A stretch of DNA of 64,000 bases, from positions 6,694,519-6,758,518 of the forward strand of contig CM041090.1 of NCBI GenBank assembly GCA_023079485.1. The letters are read 5' to 3'. Below the pieces are notes generated by a model, which had not been told where the DNA came from, ran no database searches, and saw nothing but the letters and a program-made list of their open reading frames with translations. How positions within the stretch are numbered: the stretch's first letter is position 1; every line of letters begins with the position of its first letter. The DNA is from Archilochus colubris (lineage: Eukaryota > Chordata > Aves > Apodiformes > Trochilidae). The position numbers and the translations under genes are program-made. This document shows, piece by piece, positions 37,673-51,000 of the stretch.

Positions 37673-38114
37673 TGTAGTGAAATGAGGCAACTGGGTGCCA
37701 CTAATTCCCAGGGAGTGGCATGAGCTTGTGTTAAGCCCACCTGCACCTTGAGAATCCCATTGTTATTTTTGCAGTAGCAGTACATATGTTGTAGCAAGAC
37801 GAACCTCTTTTAGGGCACAGCGCTTCAAGGTCCAACCAGGTGTTCCAGCAGAGACTCACAAATAGTGCTCTGAGCCTATTGCCCTCAGGGTTGACCAGCC
37901 TGGATCAGTACTATTACTCCCAGAGCAACTGACCTCTCTGCTGGCTTGCTCAGGACTGAGCTGAGCCTGTGAGTTTGAGCCTCACCTTTTATTGGCCCCC
38001 TAATCCTGCTCATGCGCAGTGGGGGCCCTGCCCTAATCAGGCACAGGTGGGCTTAACACAAGCTCAAGCCACTCCCTGGGAATTAGTGGCACCTGGTTGC
38101 CTCATTTCACTACA
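37673..38114. mobile_element. LTR-like element with 71-bp inverted terminal arms
   Basis: The left arm (37673-37743) and the reverse complement of the right arm (38044-38114) agree at 68 of 71 positions. The spacer is about 300 bases. The right part, with attggccccctaatc, atgcgcagtggggg and the arm cccagggaattagtgg-type text, looks like an avian LTR U3/promoter region. The left arm would then be an inverted partial second copy. No protein-coding part is present. It could instead be a non-autonomous DNA transposon with long terminal inverted repeats. Confidence 0.65.
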
Positions 38115-38869
38115 AAAATGCATACCCCAAAAGCTGATTCTCTTGCAAGCTGTGTTCCTCTCTTTCTCCACAATCTCAGCCTTGATGGAAAAGATTATTG
38201 CTGGAGAAACTTTTTATCTAGAATGTGTCACTCTCCACAAGAAAGCATCTGCTATAAGGTGCTGTAAAAGACAGTCATGAATCATTAACCTATATTAGGA
38301 GGCACTTCTATCTGCCCTCTCAGAAAAACCCACTAAAGGGCTGCTAAACCTTACACAGTCTCCTCCTGCATTAGATAGCACATGTAAACAGGAAAAGGAT
38401 ATGAAAGAAGCAGGTGGCCCCAACTTACAGTGCGTTAGGGGGAAAAAAAAAGCAACATGAAAAACAAGAGTTGGGCTACCAAAAGTAATTTGCAAATGTC
38501 AAGTCCAGCAGGGGTGGAACCTCCCTGAGTTGTGCAGAGCCCTGGGCAGGGCTGGTTCCACAATGCCAAATGGGTCTCTGCTCTCTGGCAGGAACAGCAA
38601 GCACCACGAGTTCTCTTCTGCTGCAGCAGGCACAGGAAGGAACTCGATTCATGCAAGATCAGGTCTTGTGGCTGTGGTGGTGTTATCAGGGCAGGCAGGG
38701 GCTGTGGTGATGAGCAAAATGCCTATGCACAGACAGATAAATGACAAAGCTGACTACTGCTCACCAAAACCTGCAGACATCAGATCTGGAGGAGTGAGGC
38801 CTTCTGCAGTACGAGGATGAGTATTTGGAAGATCAGCCTAGGTTTTGTCTTTCACAGCGTTGTGAAATC

Positions 38870-39190
38870 ATCCTTTGACTAATCTGGCAGCCTTCCATGA
38901 GGTTGTGAGTCAATGGGTAGATGCAGGGAGAGCAGGGGATGTGGTCTACCTTGACCTTAGCAAGATACAGACCTTGACTTTTGTCACAGTCTCCCATAAG
39001 ATCCCCATGAGCAAGCTCAGGAAATGTGGGATAGAAGAATCCACAGTGAGATGGATTGAGAACTGGCTACACAATAGAGCCCAAAGTGTGGTGATCAATA
39101 GTGCAGAGTCCAGATGGAGACCTCTGACCAGGGGAGTCCCCTAGGGATCAGTGCTGGGTCCAGTCCCGTTCAATATCTTGATCAATCACC
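38870..39190 (+). mobile_element. CR1 LINE fragment, reverse-transcriptase region
   Basis: Translation on + gives the CR1 reverse-transcriptase middle region: LAAFHEVVSQWVDAGRAGDV, VYLDLSK, TFVTVSHKI, WIENWLHNRAQSVVINS and, just before an in-frame stop, RWRPLTRGVP. It is a short internal fragment, truncated at both ends. Confidence 0.9.
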
Positions 39191-42100
39191 TTTGCAGTCT
39201 ATCAGCAGCAGGTTGATCCTCTGAGCTGTCTCACCAGTTTCTCTCATTTTTGATTGGCATGTACCCAGGTGGGTAAAGCCTCATGCCTGTCCTCTGCACA
39301 GGAGGTGTCATAACCCTTCTGGGACAAAGGCTAAGTTTAGCTTCTAATTCATTAGCTGAACAAAGAAGCATCCTTACCTAGAGATAACCTGAGGTTTTCT
39401 CTTACATTAAAGAAACATTAACTAGGAAATGAAACACACAAAAACTGCAGTGTTCTTCAGATAATCCAGTAATTACAAACTTGTCTCCACTTATCTGAAC
39501 TACTGCTGGAAAAAACCAAAACATGCTTAACTGAGTTGATAACAAAAAACTTTACAGTAAAACAAAATCCGTGTATTTGCAAAATAGGGTACAGATAGAC
39601 AGGCAGAATTGAGATATATCTTGCCAGTCCTTGAACAAAGCCACATAGCAAATAATTTCTTAGGTCCAGAAAGTACAATGAACCCAACATATGTTCTCTA
39701 GAGATTTGCTGTGAGGTTTGTATCACTGAAGGCTGTAGCACAGAGCACTCACAGGAAGACTTTTATCTCCCTTCCTGTGGTGTTGTCAGCTGAGATCACT
39801 GTTACTGGGGTACTGGGCCCAGCTATGGTGGCTTCATCTTAGAGAAACTCATCCTACAGCTGAAAGCTGCTGCCTGTCTCTCTGAGTTACTGTAAGGGTG
39901 CTGCCAGCAATCTGCAGCAGGTGCTGGTTAGTAAAGCAAGTGGACTGATAAAAAGTGGTGAATATAAACTCAGGATTAACAACCAATCACAAAGGAAAAT
40001 ACACCAAATATACCAAATATACTTACAGTCTCTGGAGCAGGGGTGAAAAATGCCTTATTGCATCCTCCTCTCTTCTGGGTTGCTCTTAGAGTTTGAAGGA
40101 TTTTAGAACTAACTCAGCAGACCTGGAACCTGTTGTACAGAGCCTTTACTACCTATGAGCTGTTGCTTTTGAGCTAAAGTCTGAGTTAGGTGGATGCTTC
40201 AGAGGCAGACTTTTCTCTAATGCTCAAAAATGCTTGCGGCTTTTCCAATAGATGCACTTAATTTATGTCTGATCCTATTTGGCTTGAAAAATGCTATTCC
40301 ACTGTAAATTTACACAATATACATAAATTACTCGTAAGAATTTAATTTTAGAACAAAGAGAAAGCTATATTATGTATTAGGCCTGATATTCTATCTAGAT
40401 ATCAAAACTAGCAAGAGAATGTCTAGTCCTGAAAACAGAAAAGTTATATTCTCATTTGGCAGTCTTCATGAAATTGTTTTGATCCAAAATTTCATATATT
40501 TTTTAATATTTTTTTTCCTGAAAGAAAATGCAAAACTAATTATATTCACATCAACGCTCAATGCGCAGATTTGTGTGACAGAGAATTTATGAAAATGGTT
40601 TTCATCCATCCACTTGTTTATCCCAAACCTTTTTGCCTTTAGAGCAAGATGTCTGAACGAAAAATTTGAGATTTCTTGAAGCCATCACTCAGGCAAAACC
40701 TTTCCTATGCTTGCTGGAACCATCCAGACAAAACTGAAAGCAGGCTGCCCCTGCTTTACTTGCTCTTTAACAATAATCAGTTCCCTTGTGCTCAGGGGGG
40801 CTTTTTTTTTTGATGGTGGATTTTCTTCTTCAGTTCCAGCGTTAGAAAAACCTCTGCAGCAGCAGAGTTGACCTGTGTGAAGATCCATGTGAGACTGGTA
40901 CTTTGAAAACAGGAAGATGAGCAACAAGAGAAATGTTCTCAAAATCTTGCCCTTGCTAATCTTACTCGAAATAGGTGAGACAGGAAAAACAGAAAGTCTC
41001 TGTGCTGTAGAAAAAACAAGTTACTCATCTTCCCTCAATCTGCGCTTTGCCTCTTATTTCTCACAACTGCTTGGTCTCAGTGTGATGCTGGTTGGTGCCA
41101 CATGGAGCAAGGCAAAGTAATAATGAGAAATAAGCTATCAGAAGAAAATCATTCAGTACCAGTTTGCAAATGAGGTGGTGAACGTTGAAAATGACTTGAA
41201 AGGGCTCACAGGAAAAGGCCAATTCTTCTTTTCTTCTCCAAGCTGTGAAAGATTCAAGTGCCAAGTCCTGGGAGTGTTTAAGGGACTTTGCCAGCAGTAG
41301 CACAGGAATTTCCTCTACCAGCAACCCCATCCCCTCTCTCCCTATTCCCCAGACTTCTCACCAGCAAAATACTTTTGCTAAATTCTTGTACCCCATAAGG
41401 AAGTTGAGTTTTGTCACCTGCTCCCACACAGCAAGAACTACACCCCAAAGAACCACCGAGTGCAGTGCTTTTCCTGCCATCTTTTAGTCCATTTTCCCTT
41501 CACAGAGGAAAACCAGTTTGTATTTGATAAAATCTTTTGCACCCAGAGAAATCAGAACCTTGGATTGTTTAAGAAGGCTAATAAATAATTATTAGCTAAT
41601 TGCCTAATATACCATAAAATTAACCCATTAACTGCTTACAAAATATCACGGTGCCTGTGTACAGTGAGACAGAACAGAGTTGTTAGAGGAGGATTTAATT
41701 TCTTTCTTTCATCTACAAAAGAGAAATTAGGACCAGTCCTTACCAGGATGTTATAGAGACCTCTTTCCCTGTCCAACATTTTTTCTCTGTGCTAGGGACA
41801 TTCAGTAATTATCTCATAGTAATATTCCAGGCAACACGCTCCAAACTACTTAGTACAGAAGCTTTTGTTTTTATTGACATAGGATATAAAAAAGACATCT
41901 CCGTCTTCTAAAAAACATTGTGTAGAAACATAATTTTGGAAGTGCTGCTGGGGAAAGGGTTTAATAACACATCCACACAGACACATCCAGACACAACAGC
42001 CACATATCCTTCCTCTTCTTTAAGCAAACATTCCTTTCAAGAACTTCAAGAAAGTACAGGTGAAAAAAATCACCCTGGATTGTTGATGAAAATATTACTT

Positions 42101-42403
42101 TCTCATGAAACATACAATTAAATATGCCTGCTTCCTTAGACAGTATTTCTGAGAGCACTGGTCTTGATGACATTAATTTAAAACTTTAATTAACTTCCAG
42201 ATCATCTGCAGAGGCCATGGGAGGCTGGCAGAGCAGACAAGGTCAGGCAGCAAACCTCTGAGCCTGACTCAAGAGTTTGCAAGCAGGAGAAGTGAGTCCT
42301 GGCCCACAGCTACCAAACACAATGCTGAATATTCTACCCTGCTGAATACTTCTCTCCCACTAATAATACTGCTCTCACTTTTTATCCTCAATGTGGAATC
42401 AAG

Positions 42404-42409
42404 TTTATT
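42404..42409 (-). promoter_or_regulatory. CD44 poly(A) signal candidate (distal)
   Basis: TTTATT on +, giving aaaaaataaacttgattc on -. It could end the long CD44 3' UTR. Confidence 0.3.
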
Positions 42410-44178
42410 TTTTGAAGGTTATTTTACAGTTCAATGTATTTTTAGCAATACTATTTCTACTTACAACTTAGAGATTATGTTTTCTTTCATTCTGATTAAT
42501 CTGTTAAATAAATATACAAATATATCAAGAGCTCTATGTACAAAATACAAACACACAACAGACAACCCCTCAAATAATACAACCGAAATTAAAAATAATT
42601 TCTCTATATATTACACATATGAAATGGCCATCTGAATTATAATGAAAGCTAATGACATATTAATTACATGATATAATCTAAAAAGAATCAACATATAGAA
42701 AATAAAGGCATTGACTCTGTAATGACAACTTGAGCATCTTCCTATCTAAAAGTACAAAAGGAAGCCAATGAGTGCTGTCCTTGCACTTATAGCTATTTAG
42801 ATAAATTTGGAAGAGGTTTGTGGATTTCACCATTTAACATCTGAATAGCATGCCATGGCTTTCACAACAGTGAAGTATCTCCTTTTGATTGAGATCTATA
42901 TTCAATCAGGATTTGAAGTCTGACAGTGGATGACAAGTACTGACAGTGTAAATTGCCTTGACCCCATTAGCTTCACCTTGTTTGAACACCTTTGAACTCT
43001 GAGCTGTGTGACTGTTTATAGCTGAAACATTATGACCTACACCAAGTCAGAAAACACCCCATGTGTACCTTAAAATCACACCTCATTTTGGGACCCTTTG
43101 CCCAAGCACAAATTGCCCCTGAGGAGATCTGCCTGCAAATCTACCAGGCCCCAGCACAGCCTGATGGAACATATGGGAAACTGCTGGGGGGCTGTGACTT
43201 AAATATATAATCTATAGCCTTGTGCTTTATGTTCTGATGAGGATCAGTGGTAGCTATAAGTATTTAGCCAACTTATTACCCATTGTTCCAAATGGAGAAA
43301 TAAAACACAGAAATAAAATAACATGCTTTAGCAGAACAGTTTCAAAGGCATGTGGTATTATCAGACTAGGACCATCTGAATAACCCTTCTACAGGAAATT
43401 CCCCATCCCACAAAAAAGACCACTGGGCACAATTACCTTAGATTGGCTTTACTTAGAAGTTATCGTTCTTCCTCCATTGCAATATGCTTTCTTAAAAATA
43501 CCACAGAACACTAGTAGTAAATAATTTTCTTTTTGACAATTCATATCAATATAATGCACAGCATCATCACTTCATACAAATACTTTACATAACAGACACA
43601 TGAGGACAAAACAAAATCATATAGCAATGCAGCTGCAGCTACTTTGTTACATGGCTGAGTTTCCTTTAATTTTCTTTGATATTTTTGATCTTCTTTTTTA
43701 ATTTGAACTTCTGATACCAATAAGAAAATATTTCTTTTTGTATTTTTGAAAAGCAGAGGGAAAAAGTGAAATAGGATGACATAGAAATTAATGAAATGAA
43801 TAGCAATGAAATAGGATTCAGAAGTGCCGAGATCATAGAAAAGCAAACTTTAAAATATCAGCAAACTATCAGATGTAACATAATAGTTATAAGGGAAACA
43901 AATATTACTAGGCTCAGCATCTCCTAAGTAAAATGGAGCAGAAGAAGACAGAGACCTATTCTTCAAGAATAAAATACTATCTTCCCTGATGATCTCCAAT
44001 TGCTTGATTTGTGCACATGTGATAGAGCTGGGGTAATTGGTTTTTTCATTATCCTAACTAACAGACTCATTAAACATATTTTCAAACTGTGGCCAATGAA
44101 GGAGCAACGGGGAAAACCAATGAACTCAAGGAGTCCAAAAATCAAGGATAACTGTACAGCTTGTTAGCTGTATAGTAC

Positions 44179-44184
44179 TTTATT
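44179..44184 (-). promoter_or_regulatory. CD44 poly(A) signal candidate (proximal)
   Basis: TTTATT on +, so AATAAA on -, in the context acttaataaagtac. Confidence 0.35.
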
Positions 44185-44869
44185 AAGTATTAGCTTATGT
44201 ATCACTATGTGTAATCTCTTGATTCTCACTCCTAAAATGACTTGCTGTATGCCCACAGACATTTAAAAATAGAGATAAATAAATTTTGTCCTTCTGAGTT
44301 TCCCTCATTGCATAGCAAGCCATGAGTCATTATAAAATGGCCCCCCCCTTTTTTTTTTTACACTGGCAGCCTCTGAATGCACCTGCTGCTTTTCCCATGT
44401 AGAAGACATTTCTGAAGGATTCTGATGGCTTAGGTATTGCATAGGATTTTTGATTTAAACTTTGTTTTTGCCCTTGACACTTGTTACTTGTTTAGTCTTG
44501 TGCCATGACAAGTTTAGTCCCTTATGTGCCTGTAAGAGGGGGTGACTGGTTACTTCTGCAGTTCTGCACAGGGAAGTCCCTTTATCTGGAGAATGAAGTA
44601 AACTTGTGTCCCCCCTAACAGTCTGGACACAGCAAGTGTCCTCTGTGTAGGCAGTGGGAAATGAAAAAGATCTGCAGCTCTTGGAGGCTTACTGCAGAAA
44701 GCCAATGTCCATTTTGTAACTCAGACATAATTTTAAACTGAAAAGGAATAAAACTTACGTTTAATTATGTTCAAGAGACATCAGTTGCACAGTGCACCTG
44801 AGAATTCCTGACCAAGTTTCATGTGATTTTTATTTCTCCAGCTCTGATCTGTTTGGCAACTTGGTACCA

Positions 44870-45086
44870 TTACACTCCACTCTTCATGTCAAGATCCTGA
44901 TGATTTTGTGTTTCATTAATGGTCAGGAATTCATCACATGCTCCTGTTTGGTCATTTGACTGCTCTTTATAAACCAAGTGCACCATTTCTTGTGATTTAC
45001 TGGCATCTCCATTTAATCCACTTGTCTTCCTGTCTTCCACTGCCCCTTTGCCATTGTTAATCACTAGCTTTTTCTTCTGTCCACAT
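44870..45086 (-). CDS. CD44: CD44 last exon: long cytoplasmic tail
   Basis: Acceptor ttactactag, stop TAA at 44870-44872. With the previous exon it gives [15 protein letters not shown], the basic juxtamembrane ERM-binding segment with its palmitoylatable Cys. Then come [20 protein letters not shown], which holds the regulated serine and the LV basolateral sorting pair, and an acidic end finishing DMKSGV. The tail is 71 residues beyond the split Arg, the normal length. An insertion-like [12 protein letters not shown] stretch replaces the mammalian ESSETPDQF. Confidence 0.97.
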
Positions 45087-48000
45087 CTAGTAGTAAATAA
45101 AAAGAAAACAAGTAATATTAACAGAAGTTAACAGAAATAAGAAAAAAATTTAAAATCAGTATTTGGGGAAAGGTGCTGGAAAATGGAACTTGTCTCCATC
45201 AGTGCAGACTTTTACAATGAAAAGCATAAAGTTTCTCCATACTTCCAAATCACTATTTTTCATGCTTACTGACAGATTAATGAGTGTATTTTTACATGAA
45301 GTGGCTCAGTTCCCTGTGCTAGTGTTACCCACATTTGTGAGAATGATTCCTGCTCTGCAGCCACAAAATGCTGAAAAAGGCCATCAAGCAGCTACGAAGC
45401 TTCTGCTGGGCTTGCTATGGTCTATATCCATCTATAGTTTTCACTCTGAGTGGACAGGATATCCCTAATAATATGTAATAGCTAGAGAATAATTAATTCT
45501 CTGTGACCTATATACTGTTATTTTCCACGTGTGTAAAGACCAAATGGTTTATACAGCTATGGACACCCCATGGTTCTTCGTGGGTATGAAGGCTGATGTG
45601 TGACCTCTGCAGGACAGGGTGACTTTGGCCCAAGTCAAAGAGCTTCACAGAGCTCTTTCCTCTTATGCTTCTCTGTTCTTTCACAAAGCTTTGAAGTTTA
45701 TTGAGGAAGAAAATTGCAAGGCCCTGTGTTTTGAAAAGGTGCAACCTTACCTCCTCCGGCTGTTAACAGCAACACAGACTGCAAGGATCAGTGCAAGGGC
45801 CACCAGAGCAGCAACTACTATCAGCCATTCTGTGGGAGAAGTTGAGGGAGGTTGTGGTAAGTATCTGATGTAATCCTGCTGTTTTGCAGAACAGCAAGAA
45901 CACAAACTCTTCTACATTCTTAACCTGTCAGTCTTTTTTCCTGAGCTTGCATGAACGTTTGTTTGTTTCACAAAGTGCTTCAGTGCTAATCAAAAACATC
46001 TCCAAAATTCAGCTGCACACAGGGCACCTCAGGGTCACCCCACCACTCCTAGTACCTGCTAGCACTATACTCAGATGGACACAGGTGAACAGGAGTTGTA
46101 CCACTGACTTGCTCCAAGAGTAAAAGAAAAGGCTTAACACCTATGATCCCAGGCACAAAGCAGAATGACTTTCGAGTAGAATTAAACGCTATTTTTTTCA
46201 CTTAAAATCCAATTTTAAAGGGTATTTTGGGGGCAAACTCTTAACAAAAAAAGGAATTACAAAACTGTAAGGGACCCCAAGAGGCCATATCAGTTACATT
46301 TCACTCCAGTGAAACAGGATCATTAAGAAGATGTATGGGGAATATTCAATTGGCTCTCAATATTTTTATTAAAGGCGATTTCATGACCTTCCCATTAGCC
46401 TATTCTTTATGCTGTACATAAACATTATGGACAGAGATCCTCTCCTAAGAACTAACTCCTTTATTTTGTTTGTTTGAAATAATCTTGCATTGTTTAACAA
46501 GCCTCCTATGTTTCTTTAAAAAAAATAATTCTTCTAATTAGTTAATTATTATTACTTCATGGTGAAAAACAGATAAGCATCCTTTTTGTAGCATACTCTT
46601 ATCTCCCTTCAATTTTCTTTGAAAACAATGGGTTCTTCAAAACGTGCTTCAGAGGTTACCTGTCCAAAATTGGTTTTGTGCTCTTTTCCATTTTTTTTTC
46701 TACATGATTAATGCAATGCCTTGAAATGAAGATACAGCTTCAGCTCTGGATTCGCTAGAGCCAAGTAGAGTGGGATAATCCCTTTCTCTGGTTTAAAAAT
46801 TACCTTACTGTTGGTATGTCCCAGAATATTTCTGCATTCATTTGAAATTCTATCATTGTCTTCTTCTATTCCATTGTAATCTGTAAACCCTATTCTGCAA
46901 CACTCTGTTATTATTTTTGCCAGACGTTCTTATGGACATGATACTTCACATACATTTTTACTGAATTTTGTCTCATCCCATATCAATTTATAAAGGTTAT
47001 TTTGATATTAATCTCATGATCCCAATGTATAATTTCTCTCATTTTGATATATCTGGAAAACTACACCTGATACAATATGTTCCATTTTTCAGACTACTGG
47101 CAAAAATGCTGAATACTGTCTGATTCAACACAAAGCCTGAAGAACTGCAACTGACCTACATTTTAACCAAAGAATCACAGAATTGCCACAGTTGGAAAAG
47201 ACCCCTAAGATCATAGTGACCATCTGCCAACACCCCCTTCAAATGAAAAATATGTATCAGTATCTGTATCACCTACTGGAGCAAGTCCCCAAGTGCCAAC
47301 CACACAGCTCTGAAATACCTCCAAGTGGAGGAGTGGATGGAGGCTCCACCACACCATCCCTCACTTCAGTTCATAGCCATACAATTCTGTGATTAAATTG
47401 TTAAAACACATGACTTCAGAAACTCACCTGGTACTTGAGCTGACCTTGTCTGTGAAACCACCTTTGTTGTTGTGGTCTCTCCAGGGAAAGTAGTGGTTTC
47501 ATAATCTCCCTTGTGTGGTATTTGGTTGCCATATATACTGGAGGTAGATACTAAAGAACAAAACTATCCATTAGGTCAGTGAATATTTAACAGTGAGATT
47601 CAGAGTCATACAAGTCAAATATCTTGTCTGTTCCATGGGGAAAAAGAGTGAGAAAAGAAGAGGGGAAAAAAAAAAATTTTAAATTGAACCCTAAAATGAC
47701 CAATATAGAGAATTTTTGAAACTTCTAATTTTATTCCTACACAGGATAAAACAAAATTTCTAAAAACCTAATGCTTTCATAAGAGAAGAGCTGTCTGAAT
47801 GGTTTTAAATTTGATAGCTATGTATCTGTTTTCCCAACAGGAAAAATGCTCTATGAAAAAAGGGGTGGATCCCCTTTTTCTTTTTGGTGTCATGGTTTAA
47901 CACTGGCCCAGCAACTAAACCGAGTAACAGACACTCTCTATTAAGACAGAAAATCATCTTTATCCTGGCCCAAACCAGGACAGTAAGCTGTATAATTTTG

Positions 48001-51000
48001 TTCTAAAATGGCATAAGAGTTTAAATCAAAATGCATACTTCAAATCTGAAGTATTTTTTATGCCAAGCATACTGCTTAAACTTTCACACAATTATATTTC
48101 TGGCCTATGCTGCAGCCATTGGGGCATCCAATGTCTAAAATTACCAGCAAATTATAGATATGGTGATTTCATTTAGGACTAGTGCTTCATTATCACTTAA
48201 AAAAAGTACATTAGAGACTTCCACCTCTCTGAATTTTTCCATACTCACGCACTTCAACCAGTTGTAAAGTTCCTTTTCTGTAACAAACATTGCAACTCCT
48301 TTCTAGCCAGCATTTCTGATCTCATTTCCCAATAGCAGCCAGTAAATACAGTACAGACAACTGTTAAGCTTTGCCAACAAGTAGTTCATGAATCTTCCAG
48401 ATGTTTTCGTTATTTTTATTAACAAGAAAATATTTACCAGCGAGTTGTTTTGTGCTATCTCACCACAAAGGACAGAGTATTAATTCAGCAACCAAAACTC
48501 TGATCCGGCTTCCAAGAAGGCTCATCAAGAGAAACCTACTCCCTTGTCTACCCTGTGTCTCAGCAGATTTTTTTTTTTTTTTTTTGGTACTACATATCAT
48601 GCTTAACAAAAGCCAGAGCTTTTCCACCTCAAAGCCCTTAAAAAGGCACAAAGACATTTACCAAAATTTGTGCACTTAGAGAAGAGATACATTTGCCCTT
48701 TCCCTCCCTAGAGGACTGAGAAGATGAGGCAGGATTCAGTCATCTGCCCTGCTGTTCTGGCTCTGCAGAGGTGCTGGCAAGTGGAAGGAAGAACTCAAAA
48801 GCTCTCTACATTTAATTTGATGACATACCATTATTTTCTATTTGACAGTTATTTTTTTAGTTCCTTCACTGGCCTGGTTTGTTATACAAATACAAATATG
48901 CCTGGGTCAGCACTAGTGTGATGTCAGAACACAACTTAAACTTTGCTCTAGAGAAAAAGCAAGTGAAAAAAGAAGTATGGACTTGAGAATTATAGCATAG
49001 TTTGGGTTGGAAGGGACCTTAAAGGTCACCCAGGTCCAACACCTCTGCATGGGCAGGGACACCACCTACTAGAACAGGTTGTTCAGAGCCCAATCCATCC
49101 TGTCCTTCAACACATTTCCAGGGAAGGGCACCCACAGCCTCCCTGGACAACGTGTTCCATTGTCTCACCACCCTCACTGTAAAGAAGTTCTTCCTAATAT
49201 TTGATGTAAATCTTCCCTCTTCCAGTTTAAATCCATTGTCCTGTCACTACATGCAGAAATGGACACAGAGGTCTCATGAGAGCAGAGAAGAGGGGAGAAT
49301 CACCTTGCTTGACAAAACTCTACCATGGATGGTTTTACTAACTTCTAAGAAAGTGCATGAAAATAGTACTTTGGTTTGTGTACATGAAAAGTAGTATTTG
49401 GAACAAACCTTGCTGTTAAACTTATTATCTGTATGGAAACTGCATTTGGGAATAAGGAAAATTCACTTAGCATGCAAAACACATGCAAAGGAAAGAAAGG
49501 CTATAGGTAGGGCATCCAGTAAAAACTGTTACTGTTAACAGCACTAACTGTACAAAAAAATAACTCTTTAAAAAAAGTGCTTTTATGCAAATAAATGCTA
49601 ATAACAGCCCGATAATGTACCTATATTTAACCACTGACAAGATTTATAAAAGCAAATATACCTAGAAAAAAAGATTTCAGACTATTGTCTTTCTTTTGAT
49701 GCATAATAAATTAATGTAGAGGAACAATGTATGGGGGGAAAAGTAACAGTTAATCGTTAGAAAGCTATCATTTGTGCCCAGAAAAAAAAGGACAAAGTGC
49801 TATCACATATTTTTGGGCATGAGGAGAAATTTTACACTTGTTTACTTTAACAGTTTCACTCCCACATGAAAATAACAACATAAGGAAAAGGTATTTTTAG
49901 CCTTTTAGCACATTTCCTTCTCTTTGCACAGGAAGAGATTCCCTTTAATAAGAGCTTATAAGCAAGTCATAAACACTGATTTAGAAAAAAGGGAAACTGC
50001 AATATGACAACAATTTACAGTTCTGGTTAGTACATGTGATTACAGATAATTGTCATTGTCCTAAATAACAACTGACCAGATAAATGAAAATTATTATAAT
50101 TTGTAGTTCTTACTAGTAGGAAGAGTGGTCTGTAATCGGTTAAGATGATCTTCAACGCCTGAAAAAACTCCAGGTATCCAATTGATATGGGACCCACCCG
50201 TGGTGCTTGGTTGATCCTTTTCAGATCCAGGTGGAGTGCCAGGTGTAAGAGGCCAGACTGCAGCCAGATCTACAGTGGTCTTGCCTGGCAATCCACCTGC
50301 CAGAAGGAGTAAGGAAGTGAAGGCAGAAGTTATGGGACCCTCACAACCAGAACAGCACTCTCCCTGGTGATGCTGCTGCTGCTGTCCCATCTGCCTAAGC
50401 CACCAGAGCACCTCCACCACACCAATCATGGTGCCAAAGCACAGCAAGCCTGACCCCACTGGTGAGCAACCAAGGAAGATGGGGCGAGGGATTCACAATC
50501 ACCAAACTCCGTGTCTTGCAGAACAGTCCAGAGGACACCCAGAAACATGCAACAGCAAAGGATAGAAACCACCAGCTGTACCAGCAAGGAGTCCTTTATG
50601 CCCTTGTCCAGATGGTAACTCGATCAACAGCACAGATCACACCACAGATTTTTGCACTGCAAGTTCACAAGAAGAACGGAGATGAGAAAAAAGGGAAAGA
50701 AGACAGTTTCAGATGAAATGATGTCCCATTTTGCACCAGGCAAGAGAAGGAAGTACTATCCATTATTCTTCCAGCCACCCATCAGAGAAGCATTATCACC
50801 AGCTTTGGTCATACCAGCTGTGGTCCTCTGGTGGACCTCATTGTCAGGGGTGTCTGTGGTAAGCAAGATGTCCTCAGTGCTCTGGCCTGGTTCATTATCT
50901 GAAGGCAGACGTGGCTGAGTTGAGTCTTCTTGGTGGGCACCATCAGAAGAGGCAATAGCTGTTAATTTCCACGTGTTTGTTCTTGTGCCCATCCCATTCC

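Larger units (their letters stand above)
36531..42400. other. Intergenic region between convergent SLC1A2 and CD44
   Basis: This is the presumed gap between the two 3' ends. It contains the inverted-repeat LTR-like element at 37673-38114 and a CR1 reverse-transcriptase fragment at about 38870-39190. Its borders depend on the two inferred poly(A) sites. I see no supported gene here. The short open frames lack similarity or splice context. Confidence 0.55.
42401..44869 (-). other. CD44: Presumed CD44 3' UTR
   Basis: Sequence downstream (leftward) of the CD44 stop. On the - strand AATAAA occurs at 44179-44184 (about 690 bases after the stop) and at 42404-42409 (about 2.46 kb after it), matching the short and long mammalian CD44 3' UTR classes only in scale. 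It is AT-rich, with a C8/T11 run at about 44341-44360. The extent is inferred. Confidence 0.4.
47551..50113 (-). other. CD44: CD44 intron in the stem region
   Basis: Contains a 96-bp LTR-like remnant (47887-47982), a possible 54-bp phase-1 exon (48249-48302, weak), a T run (48568-48585) and a CR1 fragment (48985-49260). Nothing else is recognised. Confidence 0.7.

Noticed and set aside
50258..50459. Upstream part of the - strand frame that begins [11 protein letters not shown]
   Set aside because: Continuous with CD44 exon copy B only because R1 happens to be open there; the same frame appears in R2 without an exon. Treated as repeat sequence rather than a start exon.
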